Positions 50,729 to 62,664 of a stretch of 64,000 nt of DNA are shown in pieces. The stretch spans positions 138,942-202,941 of the forward strand of contig JAOKBJ010000002.1 in assembly GCA_028244835.1 (NCBI GenBank), written 5' to 3'. Source of the DNA: Methylophilaceae bacterium (GTDB lineage: Bacteria > Pseudomonadota > Gammaproteobacteria > Burkholderiales > Methylophilaceae). Made by a program: the position numbers and the translations under genes. Numbering within the stretch: position 1 is the stretch's first letter; the number at the start of each line of letters is the position of its first letter. The notes beneath the pieces were generated by a model. That model did no database searches, was not told the origin of the DNA, and was given only the letters and a program-made list of their open reading frames with translations.

Positions 50729-52732
50729 TTATGAAGCAATTAAATAATTTATTAATTCTTGACTTGAATGTATTGCAGGTAAGCAAGTCTGATTTTGACA
50801 TAAATATGCAACACCACCAATTTTATATGGTCTGTCATTGGACAATAAATCTATTTTTTCTCCTTCTTTCAAATAAATAATTATAATTTTATCAATATTA
50901 ACTATTTCCTTCGTAATTTGATTTTTCCACTCCTTTACTTCTCTTGCATTACCTCTTATATAAACTATACTTTTTTGTTCAAGATAAAAATTATATGCTC
51001 TAAGTAGGTTTGGGTATGACTGTCCATTATCCATTACTCTATCATTCCAATTCAATAAAGCTCTCTCGGCTGAATCTGTATAAGAATAATTAGAGGTAAT
51101 TAGAGATAGTTTTTGTAAAGCAAGGCAAGCTAATCCATTCCCAGATGGTATTGCATTATCTTCTGCAATTGTTTGCCTGTCGAATAAAGATTCGTGTTCA
51201 TGTTCAGTAAAATAATAAGCTCCATCTTCAGACTGAAATTTTTCTTTTATGATGTCTCCTAGTTTAATTGCTTTTTTTAAATCACTTTCGCGATAGTTTG
51301 TTTGGACAGACTGGACCAAAGCATCTAGTAAAAAAGCATAGTCATCAAGATAGCCATTTAATCGAGGCTTTGAATCGACATAAATTGATTTAAGTTTTTC
51401 ATCTATAAATAAATGATGCAAGATAAAATCGATTGTTTCCTGAGCCAATTTTATCCATTTTGGCTCATTAAAAGCTTCTCCGGCTACTAAAAGACTTTTT
51501 ACAAGGAGGGAATTCCATGAGGTTATAATTTTCTTATCAGTTGTTGGTTTAACTCTAGCTTGCCTTATTATATTTAATTTTTCTCTTATATTCTTAAATT
51601 TTGCGACCCCGGCAAAACTTTTTAGATTTAAATGCCATTTTTTTCCTTCATAATTAGGCTTTCCATCTAAATAAAAATTATTAGTGAGTTCTAAGAATTC
51701 AGCAGGTGTTAAAAATTTTTTTAATTCTTCTAAAGACCAATTATAATAAGCTCCCTCCTCCATATTACCTTCATCGTTATTTGAATCTGCATCCATTGAA
51801 GCAAAAAAGCCACCTCCTTCAGATTGCATCGTTTTAGTAAGCCATTTAATTGTTAAATATATTGAGTCATTAATTCTTTTATTTTTATTAGATTGATATA
51901 TCAAGGAATATAGTTCTATTAACTGTGCACTGTTATAAAGCATTTTTTCATAGTGAGGAATGGTCCAATCAAGATCTACACAATAACGAAAAAATCCTCC
52001 TTCAATATGATCGAATAATCCACCTTGTAACATTTTTTCAAAACTTAACTTTATAATTTCTTTTGCTTTTGAATCTTTTTGATCAATTAAAAATCTCATT
52101 ACAGGCTCATTTGGAAACTTGGGTGCCCCACCTAAACCGCCATTATCTTGATCAAAATTTTTAAATATAGCGTTAATTGTTTTTTTAGTATCATCTATAC
52201 TAAAATTTATTTGCTTAGATTTTTCTGGCTTCATTGAATTTATTATTTCTTTTAATTGTAAAGTCTGCTTACTTAAAGTTTCTTTCTCTTTATGAAAGAA
52301 TTCAGATAGTCTCTTAATTAGTTGTGGAAAAGCTGGTAAATTATGTTTTGGAAATTTTGGGAAATAAGTTCCTATGTAATATGGTTCTTGATCTGGCGTT
52401 AGAAAAACACTTAAAGGCCAACCACCAGGTCGTCGTGAAAATATATAATGTGCTGTCTGATATATTTGGTCTATATCTGGCCGCTCTTCCTTATCAACCT
52501 TAATGTTTATAAAGTTATCATTCATTAGTTGAGCGACTTCCTTATCTTCAAAACATTCATGTGCCATTACATGACACCAGTGACACGCTGAATATCCAAT
52601 TGATAGAAAAATTGGTTTATTTTCTTTTTTAGCTAAATCAAATGCACTTTTAGTCCAAGGTAACCAATTAACAGGATTATCTTTATGTTGTTTTAAATAA
52701 AGGCTGGATTCATCCTGAAGTTGATTTGCCAT
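50729..52732 (-). CDS. Thioredoxin-domain protein, DUF255/YyaL/SSP411 family
   Basis: LYLKQHKDNPVNWLPW, FLSIGYSACHWCHVMAHECFED, GGLGGAPKFPNEP. Confidence 0.94.
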   Translation of the reverse strand: MANQLQDESSLYLKQHKDNPVNWLPWTKSAFDLAKKENKPIFLSIGYSACHWCHVMAHECFEDKEVAQLMNDNFINIKVDKEERPDIDQIYQTAHYIFSRRPGGWPLSVFLTPDQEPYYIGTYFPKFPKHNLPAFPQLIKRLSEFFHKEKETLSKQTLQLKEIINSMKPEKSKQINFSIDDTKKTINAIFKNFDQDNGGLGGAPKFPNEPVMRFLIDQKDSKAKEIIKLSFEKMLQGGLFDHIEGGFFRYCVDLDWTIPHYEKMLYNSAQLIELYSLIYQSNKNKRINDSIYLTIKWLTKTMQSEGGGFFASMDADSNNDEGNMEEGAYYNWSLEELKKFLTPAEFLELTNNFYLDGKPNYEGKKWHLNLKSFAGVAKFKNIREKLNIIRQARVKPTTDKKIITSWNSLLVKSLLVAGEAFNEPKWIKLAQETIDFILHHLFIDEKLKSIYVDSKPRLNGYLDDYAFLLDALVQSVQTNYRESDLKKAIKLGDIIKEKFQSEDGAYYFTEHEHESLFDRQTIAEDNAIPSGNGLACLALQKLSLITSNYSYTDSAERALLNWNDRVMDNGQSYPNLLRAYNFYLEQKSIVYIRGNAREVKEWKNQITKEIVNIDKIIIIYLKEGEKIDLLSNDRPYKIGGVAYLCQNQTCLPAIHSSQELINYLIAS

Positions 52733-53604
52733 TATAATTCTTGAACAGAATATTCTGTAGCAATGCTATGAGACATTTTAGGATAAATTACTACACTATT
52801 TTCTAAAAGGTTAGCAGTTTCTACGCAAACCATTCTTCGCCATTCATCTTTTTCACCCATATCCCCCATTGCTAATGCCTTCTCTTCCCATGGTGTCCAA
52901 ACAACAGTTGAATTACTATTAGATTTTTTTATAGTAATAACTCGATTAAATTTTTCATCTTCAATATAACAGTCATTACTATTAGTATAAACACGATCAA
53001 ATTCATTGTTAAAAGTAATTGATTTCTTTTCAATTCCACTACCAAAATTATCTATCTTATCGGTGTAAGTAGAATTTTCTAATCCAGTGACTTTTATATT
53101 TTTAATATCAGATATATAAAAATATGTATGGTATCCCTCACTTATTACAAAAGGACTATCGGATAAATTTGTAGTTTCTAAATTTAAATATAAACTTTCA
53201 CCAACTATAATTGTTAGTATTAATTCAAAAGAATAAGTTAACTGTTTAGTAACTGCCTCAGTTGGAATCATTGTAAGAACAATTTTCGTTGCTCCATTTT
53301 TTAATTGTACTGATTCTAATAACTTCCAAGGTATTACCCTTGCAAATCCATGGGCACAAAAACTACCATCAGTTGGGTGCTTTCCAAACCAAGGCCAACA
53401 AATAGGAACGCCACCTCTAATTGATCTACCCTTCTCATACCTAGCATTTGAAGAGCGCCATAAAACATCTTGTTTAGCTGATTTCGGTCGCCACCAATCA
53501 ACGTGTCCACCTTGCAGTGCAACTCTTGCCACTGCTAATGAGTTATCAATTTCAATAAATTGAAGTCCATCAACTTCATCGATGATCTTAATACTTTTAT
53601 TCAA
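52732..53604 (-). CDS. D-hexose-6-phosphate mutarotase (YeaD-like aldose 1-epimerase)
   Basis: LQGGHVDWWRP, IRGGVPICWPWFGKHP, HGFARVIPW, GYHTYFYISDI, GEKDEWRRMVCVETANL. Confidence 0.92.
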   Translation of the reverse strand: MNKSIKIIDEVDGLQFIEIDNSLAVARVALQGGHVDWWRPKSAKQDVLWRSSNARYEKGRSIRGGVPICWPWFGKHPTDGSFCAHGFARVIPWKLLESVQLKNGATKIVLTMIPTEAVTKQLTYSFELILTIIVGESLYLNLETTNLSDSPFVISEGYHTYFYISDIKNIKVTGLENSTYTDKIDNFGSGIEKKSITFNNEFDRVYTNSNDCYIEDEKFNRVITIKKSNSNSTVVWTPWEEKALAMGDMGEKDEWRRMVCVETANLLENSVVIYPKMSHSIATEYSVQEL

Positions 53605-53610
53605 TTTGAA

Positions 53611-55470
53611 TTATCTTTTCTTTAATTGATTGATATCTCTAACAGCACCATTTGATGCGCTAGTGGTCATCATTGCGTAGGCTTTTAATGCATCTGTTAC
53701 TCGTCGCTCCCTAGGTTTGGGATGCCAAGGATTTTTACTATTGTTCATTTCTTCTCTTCTTAGTAATAAATCTTCATTTGTTATTTTTAAATTAATTTTT
53801 CTATTAGGAATATCTATATCTATATGATCTCCTTCTCTAGATAAAGCAATTCCTCCACCCTCCGCAGATTCTGGGGATGCATGTCCTATACATAGACCTG
53901 ATGTACCTCCAGAGAAGCGTCCATCTGTTAATAAAGCACAAGACTTACCTAATCCTTTTGATTTTAAATATGCAGTTGGGTACAACATTTCTTGCATACC
54001 AGGACCACCTTTTGGACCTTCATAGATGATAACTACAATATCTCCAGGGATTATCTTATCGCCTAAAATTGCTTCGCATGCTGTATCTTGAGATTCAAAT
54101 AATCTAACCCGGCCAGAAAATTTTAATATTCCTTCATCTACTCCAGCCGTCTTAACAATACAACCATCTTCTGCAATATTTCCATAAAGAACAGCTAAGC
54201 CTCCATCTTTACTGTATGCATGAGCAATATCTCTTATACAACCATTATCTCTGTCATCATCTAAAGACGGCCATACTTTTGCTTGGCTAAAAGCTTCTGT
54301 TGTCGGTATTCCACCTGGCGCTGCGAGATAGAATTCTTTCACTACATCTTCTTTAGTTGAAATAATATCCCAATGATCAATTGCCTCACCAAGAGTTTTC
54401 GAGTGAACTGTATAAACATCTTCATGCAATAGTTTTCCTCTTTTAAGTTCGCCCAAAATTCCATAAACACCACCCGCTCTATGAACATCTTCCATATGAT
54501 ATTTTTGTGATGCAGGGGCAACCTTTGCTAGGTAAGGTACTTTTCTTGACACTTTATCAATATCTGACATCGTAAAATCAACCTCTGCTTCTTTAGCAGC
54601 AGCTAGTAAATGTAAAACTGTATTTGTTGATCCTCCCATGGATACATCTAGAGCCATTGCATTCTCAAAAGCTTTTTTTGTCGCGATGCTTCTCGGTAAA
54701 ACAGATTCATCATTTCCCTCGTAATAGCGTTTAGTAATATCTACAATTTTCGCACCTGCGTTTAAAAATAATGATTTTCTAGCGGTATGAGTAGCTAAAG
54801 TACTTCCATTTCCTGGGAGGCTTAAACCAAGAACTTCCGTTAAACAATTCATTGAGTTTGCAGTAAACATTCCTGAACAAGATCCACAGGTTGGGCAAGC
54901 TAATTCTTCCATTTTTTTTAGATTATCTTCTGAAACACTTAAATCTCCAGCAGCAATCATCGGAGAAACTAAATCAATTTTTTCAATTTTTCCTCCGTTC
55001 TCTTCCCAATCTACTTTTCCAGCCTCCATAGGTCCACCTGACACAAAAATCACAGGTATATTAATTCTCATAGCTGCCATAAGCATACCTGGTGTTATTT
55101 TGTCACAATTTGATATACAAACCATTGCATCTGCCCAATGAGCATTAACCATATATTCAACACTGTCTGCAATCAAATCTCTGCTGGGAAGGCTATAAAG
55201 CATTCCATCATGACCCATAGCTATTCCATCATCTACAGCAATAGTATTAAATTCTTTCGCAACTCCACCATTTTTTTCAATCTCACGAGCAACTAACTGC
55301 CCCATATCTTTTAAATGAACATGACCAGGAACAAATTGAGTAAAAGAGTTGACCACCGCAATCATTGGTTTATCAAAATCACCTTCTTTCATACCTGTAG
55401 CGCGCCAAAGTGCCCTAGCACCTGCTTGATTTCTTCCATGAGTCGTTGTTCTAGATCTATATTCTGGCAT
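53611..55470 (-). CDS. ilvD: Dihydroxy-acid dehydratase
   Basis: [63 protein letters not shown]. Confidence 0.98.
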   Translation of the reverse strand: MPEYRSRTTTHGRNQAGARALWRATGMKEGDFDKPMIAVVNSFTQFVPGHVHLKDMGQLVAREIEKNGGVAKEFNTIAVDDGIAMGHDGMLYSLPSRDLIADSVEYMVNAHWADAMVCISNCDKITPGMLMAAMRINIPVIFVSGGPMEAGKVDWEENGGKIEKIDLVSPMIAAGDLSVSEDNLKKMEELACPTCGSCSGMFTANSMNCLTEVLGLSLPGNGSTLATHTARKSLFLNAGAKIVDITKRYYEGNDESVLPRSIATKKAFENAMALDVSMGGSTNTVLHLLAAAKEAEVDFTMSDIDKVSRKVPYLAKVAPASQKYHMEDVHRAGGVYGILGELKRGKLLHEDVYTVHSKTLGEAIDHWDIISTKEDVVKEFYLAAPGGIPTTEAFSQAKVWPSLDDDRDNGCIRDIAHAYSKDGGLAVLYGNIAEDGCIVKTAGVDEGILKFSGRVRLFESQDTACEAILGDKIIPGDIVVIIYEGPKGGPGMQEMLYPTAYLKSKGLGKSCALLTDGRFSGGTSGLCIGHASPESAEGGGIALSREGDHIDIDIPNRKINLKITNEDLLLRREEMNNSKNPWHPKPRERRVTDALKAYAMMTTSASNGAVRDINQLKKR

Positions 55471-55524
55471 TTGAATCTCTTATGTTTATTTATTATTAGA
55501 ATTTTAACTTATAATTAGATAATA

Positions 55525-56307
55525 ATGCTTATTCATCCTCAAATAGACCCTATTGCCCTCCAATTAGGCCCTTTAAAGCTTCATTGGTATGGATTAATGT
55601 ATCTTTTTGCTTTTTTATCTTTTATTCAGCTTGGTAAAAAACAACTAAAAAGGACATGGTGGGGTGATCTTAATGAAAATATTCTTGATGACACTTTTTT
55701 CTATGGGGCTATAGGGGTTATTTTAGGTGGGCGGCTTGGTTATGTTTTATTTTATCAGCCCATATATTATTTATCTAACTTAGACCAAGTTTTTGCTTTT
55801 TGGCAAGGAGGGATGTCTTTTCATGGTGGGTTCTTAGGTGTCTTGATAAGTCTTATTTTTGTTGCGAAAAAACATCGTATTTCATGGTTAAGGCTAACAG
55901 ACTTTATAGCTCCACTAATTCCTATAGGTTTGGGCTTTGGAAGAATTGGAAATTTTATTAACCAAGAATTATGGGGTAGGCCTACAGATTTACCTTGGGG
56001 AATGGTTTTTCCTATTATTGATAAAATTTCAAGGCATCCTTCTCAACTCTATCAGGCCCTTTTTGAAGGTTTCTTTTTATTTTTAATACTTTACTTATAC
56101 TCAAACAAAAAAAGGCCGCTAGGAAATATTTCAGCATTGTTCTTAATTTTTTATGGGCTTTTTAGATTTATAGTAGAGTTTACTCGGGAGCCTGACAGCT
56201 TTTTAGGTCTTTTTTACCTCAACCTTTCTATGGGACAACTACTCACTATTCCAATGATTGGCATTGGTATTACAATGTATTTTTTAACAAAAAAAAATAG
56301 AGTTTAA
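55525..56307 (+). CDS. lgt: Prolipoprotein diacylglyceryl transferase
   Basis: [62 protein letters not shown]. Confidence 0.97.
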   Translation: MLIHPQIDPIALQLGPLKLHWYGLMYLFAFLSFIQLGKKQLKRTWWGDLNENILDDTFFYGAIGVILGGRLGYVLFYQPIYYLSNLDQVFAFWQGGMSFHGGFLGVLISLIFVAKKHRISWLRLTDFIAPLIPIGLGFGRIGNFINQELWGRPTDLPWGMVFPIIDKISRHPSQLYQALFEGFFLFLILYLYSNKKRPLGNISALFLIFYGLFRFIVEFTREPDSFLGLFYLNLSMGQLLTIPMIGIGITMYFLTKKNRV

Positions 56308-56490
56308 TTAACAACAGCGATTTATCTTATTCCATTTTTCCTGAAGTTGTTGCGAATAAAAATCTTTTCTACTTAAAGGCTCTGTTTTCAAATGAGTTTT
56401 GCATGGTATAAAATTTTTTAAATAAATTTCATATGCATCATCCCCACTTAATGTCCTTATAAACTTCCATATGATTTTAAGTCTACTCAA
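56308..56490 (-). CDS. YbdD/YjiX-family (DUF466) protein
   Basis: 60 aa: GDDAYEIYLKN...LSRKDFY...RCC; overlaps end of cstA by 4 nt. Confidence 0.88.
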   Translation of the reverse strand: MSRLKIIWKFIRTLSGDDAYEIYLKNFIPCKTHLKTEPLSRKDFYSQQLQEKWNKINRCC

Positions 56491-58508
56491 TTGATCAATC
56501 CAGCCTGTTTATAATTTTTATTTAATAACAGCTTAACCACATCAAAAATAACCAGCCATAAAACTATCGTTAAAATTGCTGTAATCACAGCATCAAACCT
56601 AAGATTAAATATTAGTTGATTCATTATGCTGATTTTTTCTTCTGTTAGTAATCCTGAATTAACTTTTTCAGTCATGGCATTTGCACCGGCTAAAAACCCT
56701 ATCCTTACATCCTCACTAAAAATTTTTTGAAAAGCAGCAGTTGAAGTAATAATTGCTAGCCAAGCTAATGGCATTCCAGTAATCCATGCAAACTTAACTC
56801 TACCAGTGCGTATCAAAATTGCTGTGCCAACACTTAATGCAATTGCAGCCAGTATTTGATTGGAAATTCCAAATAGTGGCCATAAAATATTTACACCGCC
56901 GTTAGGATCAATAACCCCTATATATAAAAAATATCCCCAACATGAGACCACAATTGCGCTCGTTAGAATAGTTGAAGGAAGCCATGAGGTTCTTCCTAAT
57001 TTTGGATGAATATTTCCTAAAATATCTTGCAACATAAATCTTCCCACCCTTGTACCTGCATCTAATGTAGTTAAAATGAAAACTGCTTCAAACATAATTG
57101 CAAAGTGGTACCACATCGCTAAAAGATTTTTTCCAAAAGCATTTGCAAAAATACTTGCCATACCTACTGCTAAAGAAGGTGCTCCACCTGTTCTAGCAAA
57201 AAGGGTAGTCTCTCCAACATCTTTAGCAAGCTGCTCCATTTGATCTTGGGTCACAGGAAAGCCCCATGAGTTAATAGTTTGAATAACCATTGAAGGGTCG
57301 GATCCAACAATTCCGACAGGACTATTAATTGCAAAGAAAACGCCAGGCTCTAAAACGCAGGCTGCAACCATTGCCATAATTGCGACAAAAGATTCAAGGA
57401 GCATCCCTCCATAACCAATCATAGGAATATACTTCTCATTATCAATTAGCTTAGGTGTTGTTCCAGATGAAATTAATGCATGAAAACCAGAAATAGCACC
57501 ACAAGCTATCGTAATAAAAACAAATGGAAACAAGCTACCTCCAAAAATTGGTCCTGATCCATCAGCAAAATTAGTTATGGCTGGCATTTTGATATCTGGC
57601 TGTAAGATTGCAATAGCTATCGCAAGAAAAATAATAGTGCCTAACTTAACGAATGTTGATAAGTAGTCCCGTGGAGCTAATAGCATCCATACTGGTAAGA
57701 CAGCAGCAGCAAACCCATAAATAATAATAGACCATGCCAAAAATAAACCTCCATGATCAAAATAAACCCTCAATGTTTCAGATTTATCAATCTCACCACC
57801 AATATAAACGGCAAACAACAAAAGGGTTACGCCAATTGCAGTTGCCTCTAGCACACGCCCAGGTCTTATAAAGCGCATATAAAATCCAATAAGCATTGCA
57901 ATCGGAATAGTTGCTGCTACTGTTGATGTAGCCCATGGGCTATGTTTCATTGCGTTAACAACAACAAGGCCTAAAACGGATATTAATATAATCATTATTA
58001 CAAAAGTAGCTATTAAAGATGCAGTTCCTGCAAGATGGCCTAGTTCTTCTTTCGCCATTTGGCCTAAAGTTTTACCATTTCTTCTGACGGAAAAAAATAA
58101 AATGGTCATGTCTTGGACTGCGCCACCTAGAACAGCACCCACTAAAATCCATATCGTTCCTGGTAAATAACCAAATTGTGCCGCAAGTGTTGGGCCAACT
58201 AAAGGTCCTGGTCCTGCGATTGCTGCAAAATGAGTTCCGAAGACAATCCACTTATTTGTTGGGATAAAGTCCCGCCCATTATTATTTTTTACAGCAGGTG
58301 TCTCTTTAAACTCATCCAAAACCAATACTTTTGCAGCGATCCAGGCACCATAAAACCTGTATGCGACAAGATAAATACATACAGCAGCTGTAATAAACCA
58401 CAATGCATTAATAGATTCATCACGACTAAGTGCTATTGTCGAAAAAGCAACTGCGCCTAATACAGATAAAAATATCCAGATTAATTTTGTTTTAATTAAC
58501 TTAAGCAT
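56487..58508 (-). CDS. cstA: Carbon starvation protein A / pyruvate-peptide transporter family
   Basis: YRFYGAWIAAKVL, WIVFGTHFAAIAGPGPLVGPTLAAQFGYLPG, ISSGTTPKLIDNE. Confidence 0.95.
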   Translation of the reverse strand: MLKLIKTKLIWIFLSVLGAVAFSTIALSRDESINALWFITAAVCIYLVAYRFYGAWIAAKVLVLDEFKETPAVKNNNGRDFIPTNKWIVFGTHFAAIAGPGPLVGPTLAAQFGYLPGTIWILVGAVLGGAVQDMTILFFSVRRNGKTLGQMAKEELGHLAGTASLIATFVIMIILISVLGLVVVNAMKHSPWATSTVAATIPIAMLIGFYMRFIRPGRVLEATAIGVTLLLFAVYIGGEIDKSETLRVYFDHGGLFLAWSIIIYGFAAAVLPVWMLLAPRDYLSTFVKLGTIIFLAIAIAILQPDIKMPAITNFADGSGPIFGGSLFPFVFITIACGAISGFHALISSGTTPKLIDNEKYIPMIGYGGMLLESFVAIMAMVAACVLEPGVFFAINSPVGIVGSDPSMVIQTINSWGFPVTQDQMEQLAKDVGETTLFARTGGAPSLAVGMASIFANAFGKNLLAMWYHFAIMFEAVFILTTLDAGTRVGRFMLQDILGNIHPKLGRTSWLPSTILTSAIVVSCWGYFLYIGVIDPNGGVNILWPLFGISNQILAAIALSVGTAILIRTGRVKFAWITGMPLAWLAIITSTAAFQKIFSEDVRIGFLAGANAMTEKVNSGLLTEEKISIMNQLIFNLRFDAVITAILTIVLWLVIFDVVKLLLNKNYKQAGLIN

Positions 58509-58511
58509 AAA

Positions 58512-59201
58512 TTAGAAATATATTCTCATATTAATTTTCTCAGGGTCTTTTGGAACGAACTGAGCAATATTATCAACTATTCTTTGAGTTGACCATAGTA
58601 CAGATATAGAATCTAAAATATCATCATCTAATACCTGATTTTTTTTATATTTATTTCGCACTGATTCAAAAGAAAAGTTAGGAAAAAATTTTTGTATCAA
58701 CTTAATTCTAATCTCTTTTCCAATATCAGTTTTCTTACTTGCTTCAATTAAATTCATATCGTTCATTGCCATAAAACTTAATTCTGGATGTACCTCAAAT
58801 ACTCCCAACTTACTGATTGAATTATTTTCTAAGAATGTTTGTGCTTCTATAATTTTAGGGAATAAATTCCATGATTGCTTTGAGATACGTTTTCCACATT
58901 CTTTAAAATTTACATCGCAAGCATCGATATAGTTTTTAGCCATTAATGCATTTAAAGTTGGTGGTGAAAATATGGTGCATGCTCTTTTTTTAAGCAAACC
59001 CCTTGCTTCAATTTCGGCTAGCCTTTTACCTGAATGAGATAGCTGCAATGGAATATCTATACCAATATGAGACAAGTTACTTTGTTTTAAATAATCATCA
59101 TTTAAATTTTCAATAATTTGAAAACTTAATAATTGGTTATCTAAAATTTTCGTTGTTATCCATCCAGCTCTGCATCCATCTATACCAATTACAGTCGACA
59201 T
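58512..59201 (-). CDS. DUF429-family protein
   Basis: MSTVIGIDGCRAGWI, HIGIDIPLQLS, FEVHPELSFMAMN. Confidence 0.88.
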   Translation of the reverse strand: MSTVIGIDGCRAGWITTKILDNQLLSFQIIENLNDDYLKQSNLSHIGIDIPLQLSHSGKRLAEIEARGLLKKRACTIFSPPTLNALMAKNYIDACDVNFKECGKRISKQSWNLFPKIIEAQTFLENNSISKLGVFEVHPELSFMAMNDMNLIEASKKTDIGKEIRIKLIQKFFPNFSFESVRNKYKKNQVLDDDILDSISVLWSTQRIVDNIAQFVPKDPEKINMRIYF

Positions 59202-59271
59202 TCTTTGTTATACTTTCACTTTATTAAAAATTATTCTGGATTTCATTGATGCTTTATAAGTATTAAATATT

Positions 59272-60474
59272 ATGTTAAATAAAAAAATAATATTAGGTGT
59301 TACAGGAAGTATATCTGCTTACAAAGCTGCTGAGTTGATTCGTCTTTTAAAGAAACGTGGCGCTGATGTTCAAGTTGTTATGACTAAGTCTGCAAAAGAA
59401 TTTATTAGTCCGATCACCTTACAAGCTTTGTCAGGCAAGCCTGTATTAGAAAATATGTGGGAACCTACTGAAGGAAACGGTATGGAGCATATTAACCAAT
59501 CAAGAAAATCAGATCTTATTTTAGTGGTTCCAGCGTCAGCTAATTTTATTGCAAAATTAGCGCAGGGCTTAGCAGATGATTTGCTTTCTAATATTTGCTT
59601 AGCAAGAAATTGCCCTATTCTAATAGCCCCATCTATGAATAAAAATATGTGGGAAAATTCTTCTACACAAAGAAATATTTCCTTAGTAACACAAGATGGA
59701 GTAAATATTTCTGGGCCTGAGAATGGAGAGCAAGCTTGTGGAGAGGAGGGAATGGGTCGCCTTATAAATGAAAAAATGCTATTGCTCGATATTAATAAAT
59801 CCTTAAATTATCCCATTCTAAAAAATAAGAATATTCTCATTTCTTGCGGTGCTACTTTTGAAAAAATTGATGATGCTCGAGCTATTACAAATCTAAGTTC
59901 TGGAAAAATGGGATTAAGAATTGCGGATGAAGCCTATGCTTTAGGGGCAAATGTAACTATAATTTACGGACAAACTGAAAAACTTCCTCCCTCAGGTATA
60001 AATTGTATATACGCACCTAACCATTCATTGATGAATAAATATGTGAAAGAAAATGCAAAAAATAATGATATTTTTATCAGTGTAGCTGCAATTTCTGACT
60101 ATATTCCAAAAACTATTTCTGGAAAATTAAAAAAAGGTAATAATAAATTTTCATTAGAATTTCAACAAAGCTCCGATATACTTTTAGAAACAGCTTCTGA
60201 ATTTAATAATCTTTTCTGTGTTGGCTTTTCAGCCGAAAGTGAAAATATCATCAAGAATGCACAAGCCAAACTTAAAAATAAGAACTTAGATATGATAGTA
60301 GCTAACTCCATAAATGAATCTATGGGCCAAAATTCAGCTGAAATTTATATAATTGATAAAAACGAAGTAATTCATATTCCTAAAAAAGGTAAAGAAGAGT
60401 TAGCTTCAAACATTTTGCAACATATCTATAAATTAGAAAATAAGAGAGGTAGCACTCATGAGCATATCAATTGA
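59272..60474 (+). CDS. coaBC: Bifunctional phosphopantothenoylcysteine decarboxylase / phosphopantothenate-cysteine ligase
   Basis: [68 protein letters not shown]. Confidence 0.97.
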   Translation: MLNKKIILGVTGSISAYKAAELIRLLKKRGADVQVVMTKSAKEFISPITLQALSGKPVLENMWEPTEGNGMEHINQSRKSDLILVVPASANFIAKLAQGLADDLLSNICLARNCPILIAPSMNKNMWENSSTQRNISLVTQDGVNISGPENGEQACGEEGMGRLINEKMLLLDINKSLNYPILKNKNILISCGATFEKIDDARAITNLSSGKMGLRIADEAYALGANVTIIYGQTEKLPPSGINCIYAPNHSLMNKYVKENAKNNDIFISVAAISDYIPKTISGKLKKGNNKFSLEFQQSSDILLETASEFNNLFCVGFSAESENIIKNAQAKLKNKNLDMIVANSINESMGQNSAEIYIIDKNEVIHIPKKGKEELASNILQHIYKLENKRGSTHEHIN

Positions 60475-60910
60475 CTATAAAGTTCTTAATCCCTTAGTTA
60501 AAGATCATTTACCTAGTTATGCATCTAAAGGTTCAGCAGGTTTAGATCTAAGGGCTTGTATAGAGCATGTCCAAACACTAAATCCAGGTGAAACATTCTT
60601 GATTCCAACTGGAATATCCATCTATATTAAAGATCCTAATTATGCAGCAGTAATTTTACCTCGCTCAGGCTTGGGCCATAAGCATGGGATAGTACTTGGA
60701 AATCTAGTGGGTTTAATTGATTCTGATTACCAGGGTGAGTTATTAGTGTCTTGCTGGAATCGAAGTGAAAATGCTTTCTTAATAAATCCTTTAGAAAGAA
60801 TAGCTCAATTAGTTATTTTACCTGTGATACAAGCAAACTTTAATAAAGTTGAACAATTTCCAGAAACTGAGCGAGGTGAAGGTGGCTTTGGTAGCACTGG
60901 TAAAACTTAA
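60458..60910 (+). CDS. dut: dUTP diphosphatase
   Basis: [53 protein letters not shown]. Confidence 0.97.
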   Translation: MSISIDYKVLNPLVKDHLPSYASKGSAGLDLRACIEHVQTLNPGETFLIPTGISIYIKDPNYAAVILPRSGLGHKHGIVLGNLVGLIDSDYQGELLVSCWNRSENAFLINPLERIAQLVILPVIQANFNKVEQFPETERGEGGFGSTGKT

Positions 60911-60917
60911 AAAAGAC

Positions 60918-60947
60918 TTGTAAAGACAGGGGTTTATATGGTCTAAT
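60918..60947 (+). promoter_or_regulatory. Candidate promoter for rpmB-rpmG
   Basis: TTGTAA-18 bp-TCTAAT, about 38 bp upstream of the rpmB ATG; lies in the loop of a 12-bp inverted repeat. Confidence 0.5.
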
Positions 60948-60984
60948 AGGCGTCTTTTTTAAGAATTTGTCTAAGGAATATGTC

Positions 60985-61221
60985 ATGGCTCGACTATGTG
61001 AAGTAACTGGGAAAAAGACTGTAACGGGAAACAATGTATCCCATGCGAATAATAGAACAAGGCGTCGTTTTCTTCCAAATTTACAGAATCGTAAAATTTG
61101 GGTTGAAAGTGAAAATCGTTGGATTTCAATGCGTATATCGGGTGCTGCTCTTAGGACAATAGATAAACTAGGAATTGATGCCGTAATTGCAAAAATGCGA
61201 GCAGAAGGGAAAAAGGTTTAA
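60985..61221 (+). CDS. rpmB: 50S ribosomal protein L28
   Basis: [34 protein letters not shown]; start at 60985. Confidence 0.97.
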   Translation: MARLCEVTGKKTVTGNNVSHANNRTRRRFLPNLQNRKIWVESENRWISMRISGAALRTIDKLGIDAVIAKMRAEGKKV

Positions 61222-61225
61222 GAAA

Positions 61226-61381
61226 ATGAGAGAGAAAATTAGATTAGACTCATCGGCAGGAACAGGGCACTTCTATACAACGACTAAAAATAAAAGAACA
61301 ACGCCTGATAAGATTGAGATTAAGAAATTTGATCCTACGATAAGAAAGCATGTTCTTTATAAAGAAAATAAAATTAAATAA
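61226..61381 (+). CDS. rpmG: 50S ribosomal protein L33
   Basis: [51 protein letters not shown], 51 aa; start at 61226. Confidence 0.97.
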   Translation: MREKIRLDSSAGTGHFYTTTKNKRTTPDKIEIKKFDPTIRKHVLYKENKIK

Positions 61382-62657
61382 TTTTTTTATCTTTATCTGA
61401 ATTAACAATCTCAACTGTTCTATATGGATACGGTATTTCAATATCGTGTTTCTGAAATTCAGTCCATATTTCGCGATAAATATCAGACTTTAACCCCCAA
61501 GAACCTTCTTCAGGATCGACAATGTAAAAAGATAGCATTAAGTCGATACCACTATCAGCAAATTTCATTAAAAATACTGACGGTGCTGGGTCATTTAAAA
61601 CCCGTGGCTCATTCTTTGCAGAATTTAATAAAATTTCAAATGCCTTATCTACAGAAGATTTATAACTAATCTGAACATCGATCGATATTCTAGATTTTCT
61701 ATCCGTTAGTGTATGGTTGATAATATTTTCAGATATTAAAGTCTCATTTGGAATAATTACTTCAATGCCATCAAGTTTGCGCAAAACAGTATATCTCGAC
61801 CTTATAAGAGTAACTACGCCGTAATGTTCGCCCACCATCAAAATATCGCCAATATGGATTGATTTATCAAGCAAAATAATAAAACCACAAACATAATTAC
61901 TAGCAATTTTTTGCATACCAAATGCTAAACCAACACCAAAAGCACCACCAAACACAGATAAAAATGTTAAATCTAGCCCGATTGATGACAAAGCAACTAC
62001 AACTGCGACTACATAAAGTGTTATTTTAAAAACTTTATTTAGCATTACTCTTGCATTCATATCTAATTGGTCTACCTTCATCAATCTATTTTCAATAAAT
62101 TGACCCAAGGTTACTGCAAAAAGCACAGCCAAGGCGGATCCAAATAGAATTTGAAATACTAAAAATAATGAAAAATTATTATCTCCAAAGCTGAATTGAA
62201 CTTGGTCAAGGGTTTCTCTGATTGGCGAGAGAAGTCCAAATAAATATAATGCGACTATCACCCATACTAATGAAGCAATTGTATTCTCCAAAGCGCGAAT
62301 CCATGGTCTAGGTTTTGTAAGATATCTAATAAAATAAACACCTAAACGAATTACAATAAGTGCATTTACAAGGCTAATAGCGATATGCAAAAATGGAGTT
62401 GTTTGGAAAGTGTCTAAATATATCTTTGAGAAGAAAAGAACAATTAAAATAATAATAGGTGAAATTATTCTATCTAAACCATCAACTGCCATTTTCCAAT
62501 TATTAACAGCTGAACCAACAACATAATTTTTAATAATTTGATTGAATGAAAAAGAAAGTCCTATTGCGACAAGAATTGCACATAGTTGCCATAAAGTAGG
62601 CGTAGATAATAAAAAATCTATATTAAAATTATTTTTAATAAATTCAAACTTATTCAT
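61374..62657 (-). CDS. MscS-family mechanosensitive ion channel
   Basis: [51 protein letters not shown]. Confidence 0.94.
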   Translation of the reverse strand: MNKFEFIKNNFNIDFLLSTPTLWQLCAILVAIGLSFSFNQIIKNYVVGSAVNNWKMAVDGLDRIISPIIILIVLFFSKIYLDTFQTTPFLHIAISLVNALIVIRLGVYFIRYLTKPRPWIRALENTIASLVWVIVALYLFGLLSPIRETLDQVQFSFGDNNFSLFLVFQILFGSALAVLFAVTLGQFIENRLMKVDQLDMNARVMLNKVFKITLYVVAVVVALSSIGLDLTFLSVFGGAFGVGLAFGMQKIASNYVCGFIILLDKSIHIGDILMVGEHYGVVTLIRSRYTVLRKLDGIEVIIPNETLISENIINHTLTDRKSRISIDVQISYKSSVDKAFEILLNSAKNEPRVLNDPAPSVFLMKFADSGIDLMLSFYIVDPEEGSWGLKSDIYREIWTEFQKHDIEIPYPYRTVEIVNSDKDKKII

Positions 62658-62664
62658 AATTTTT

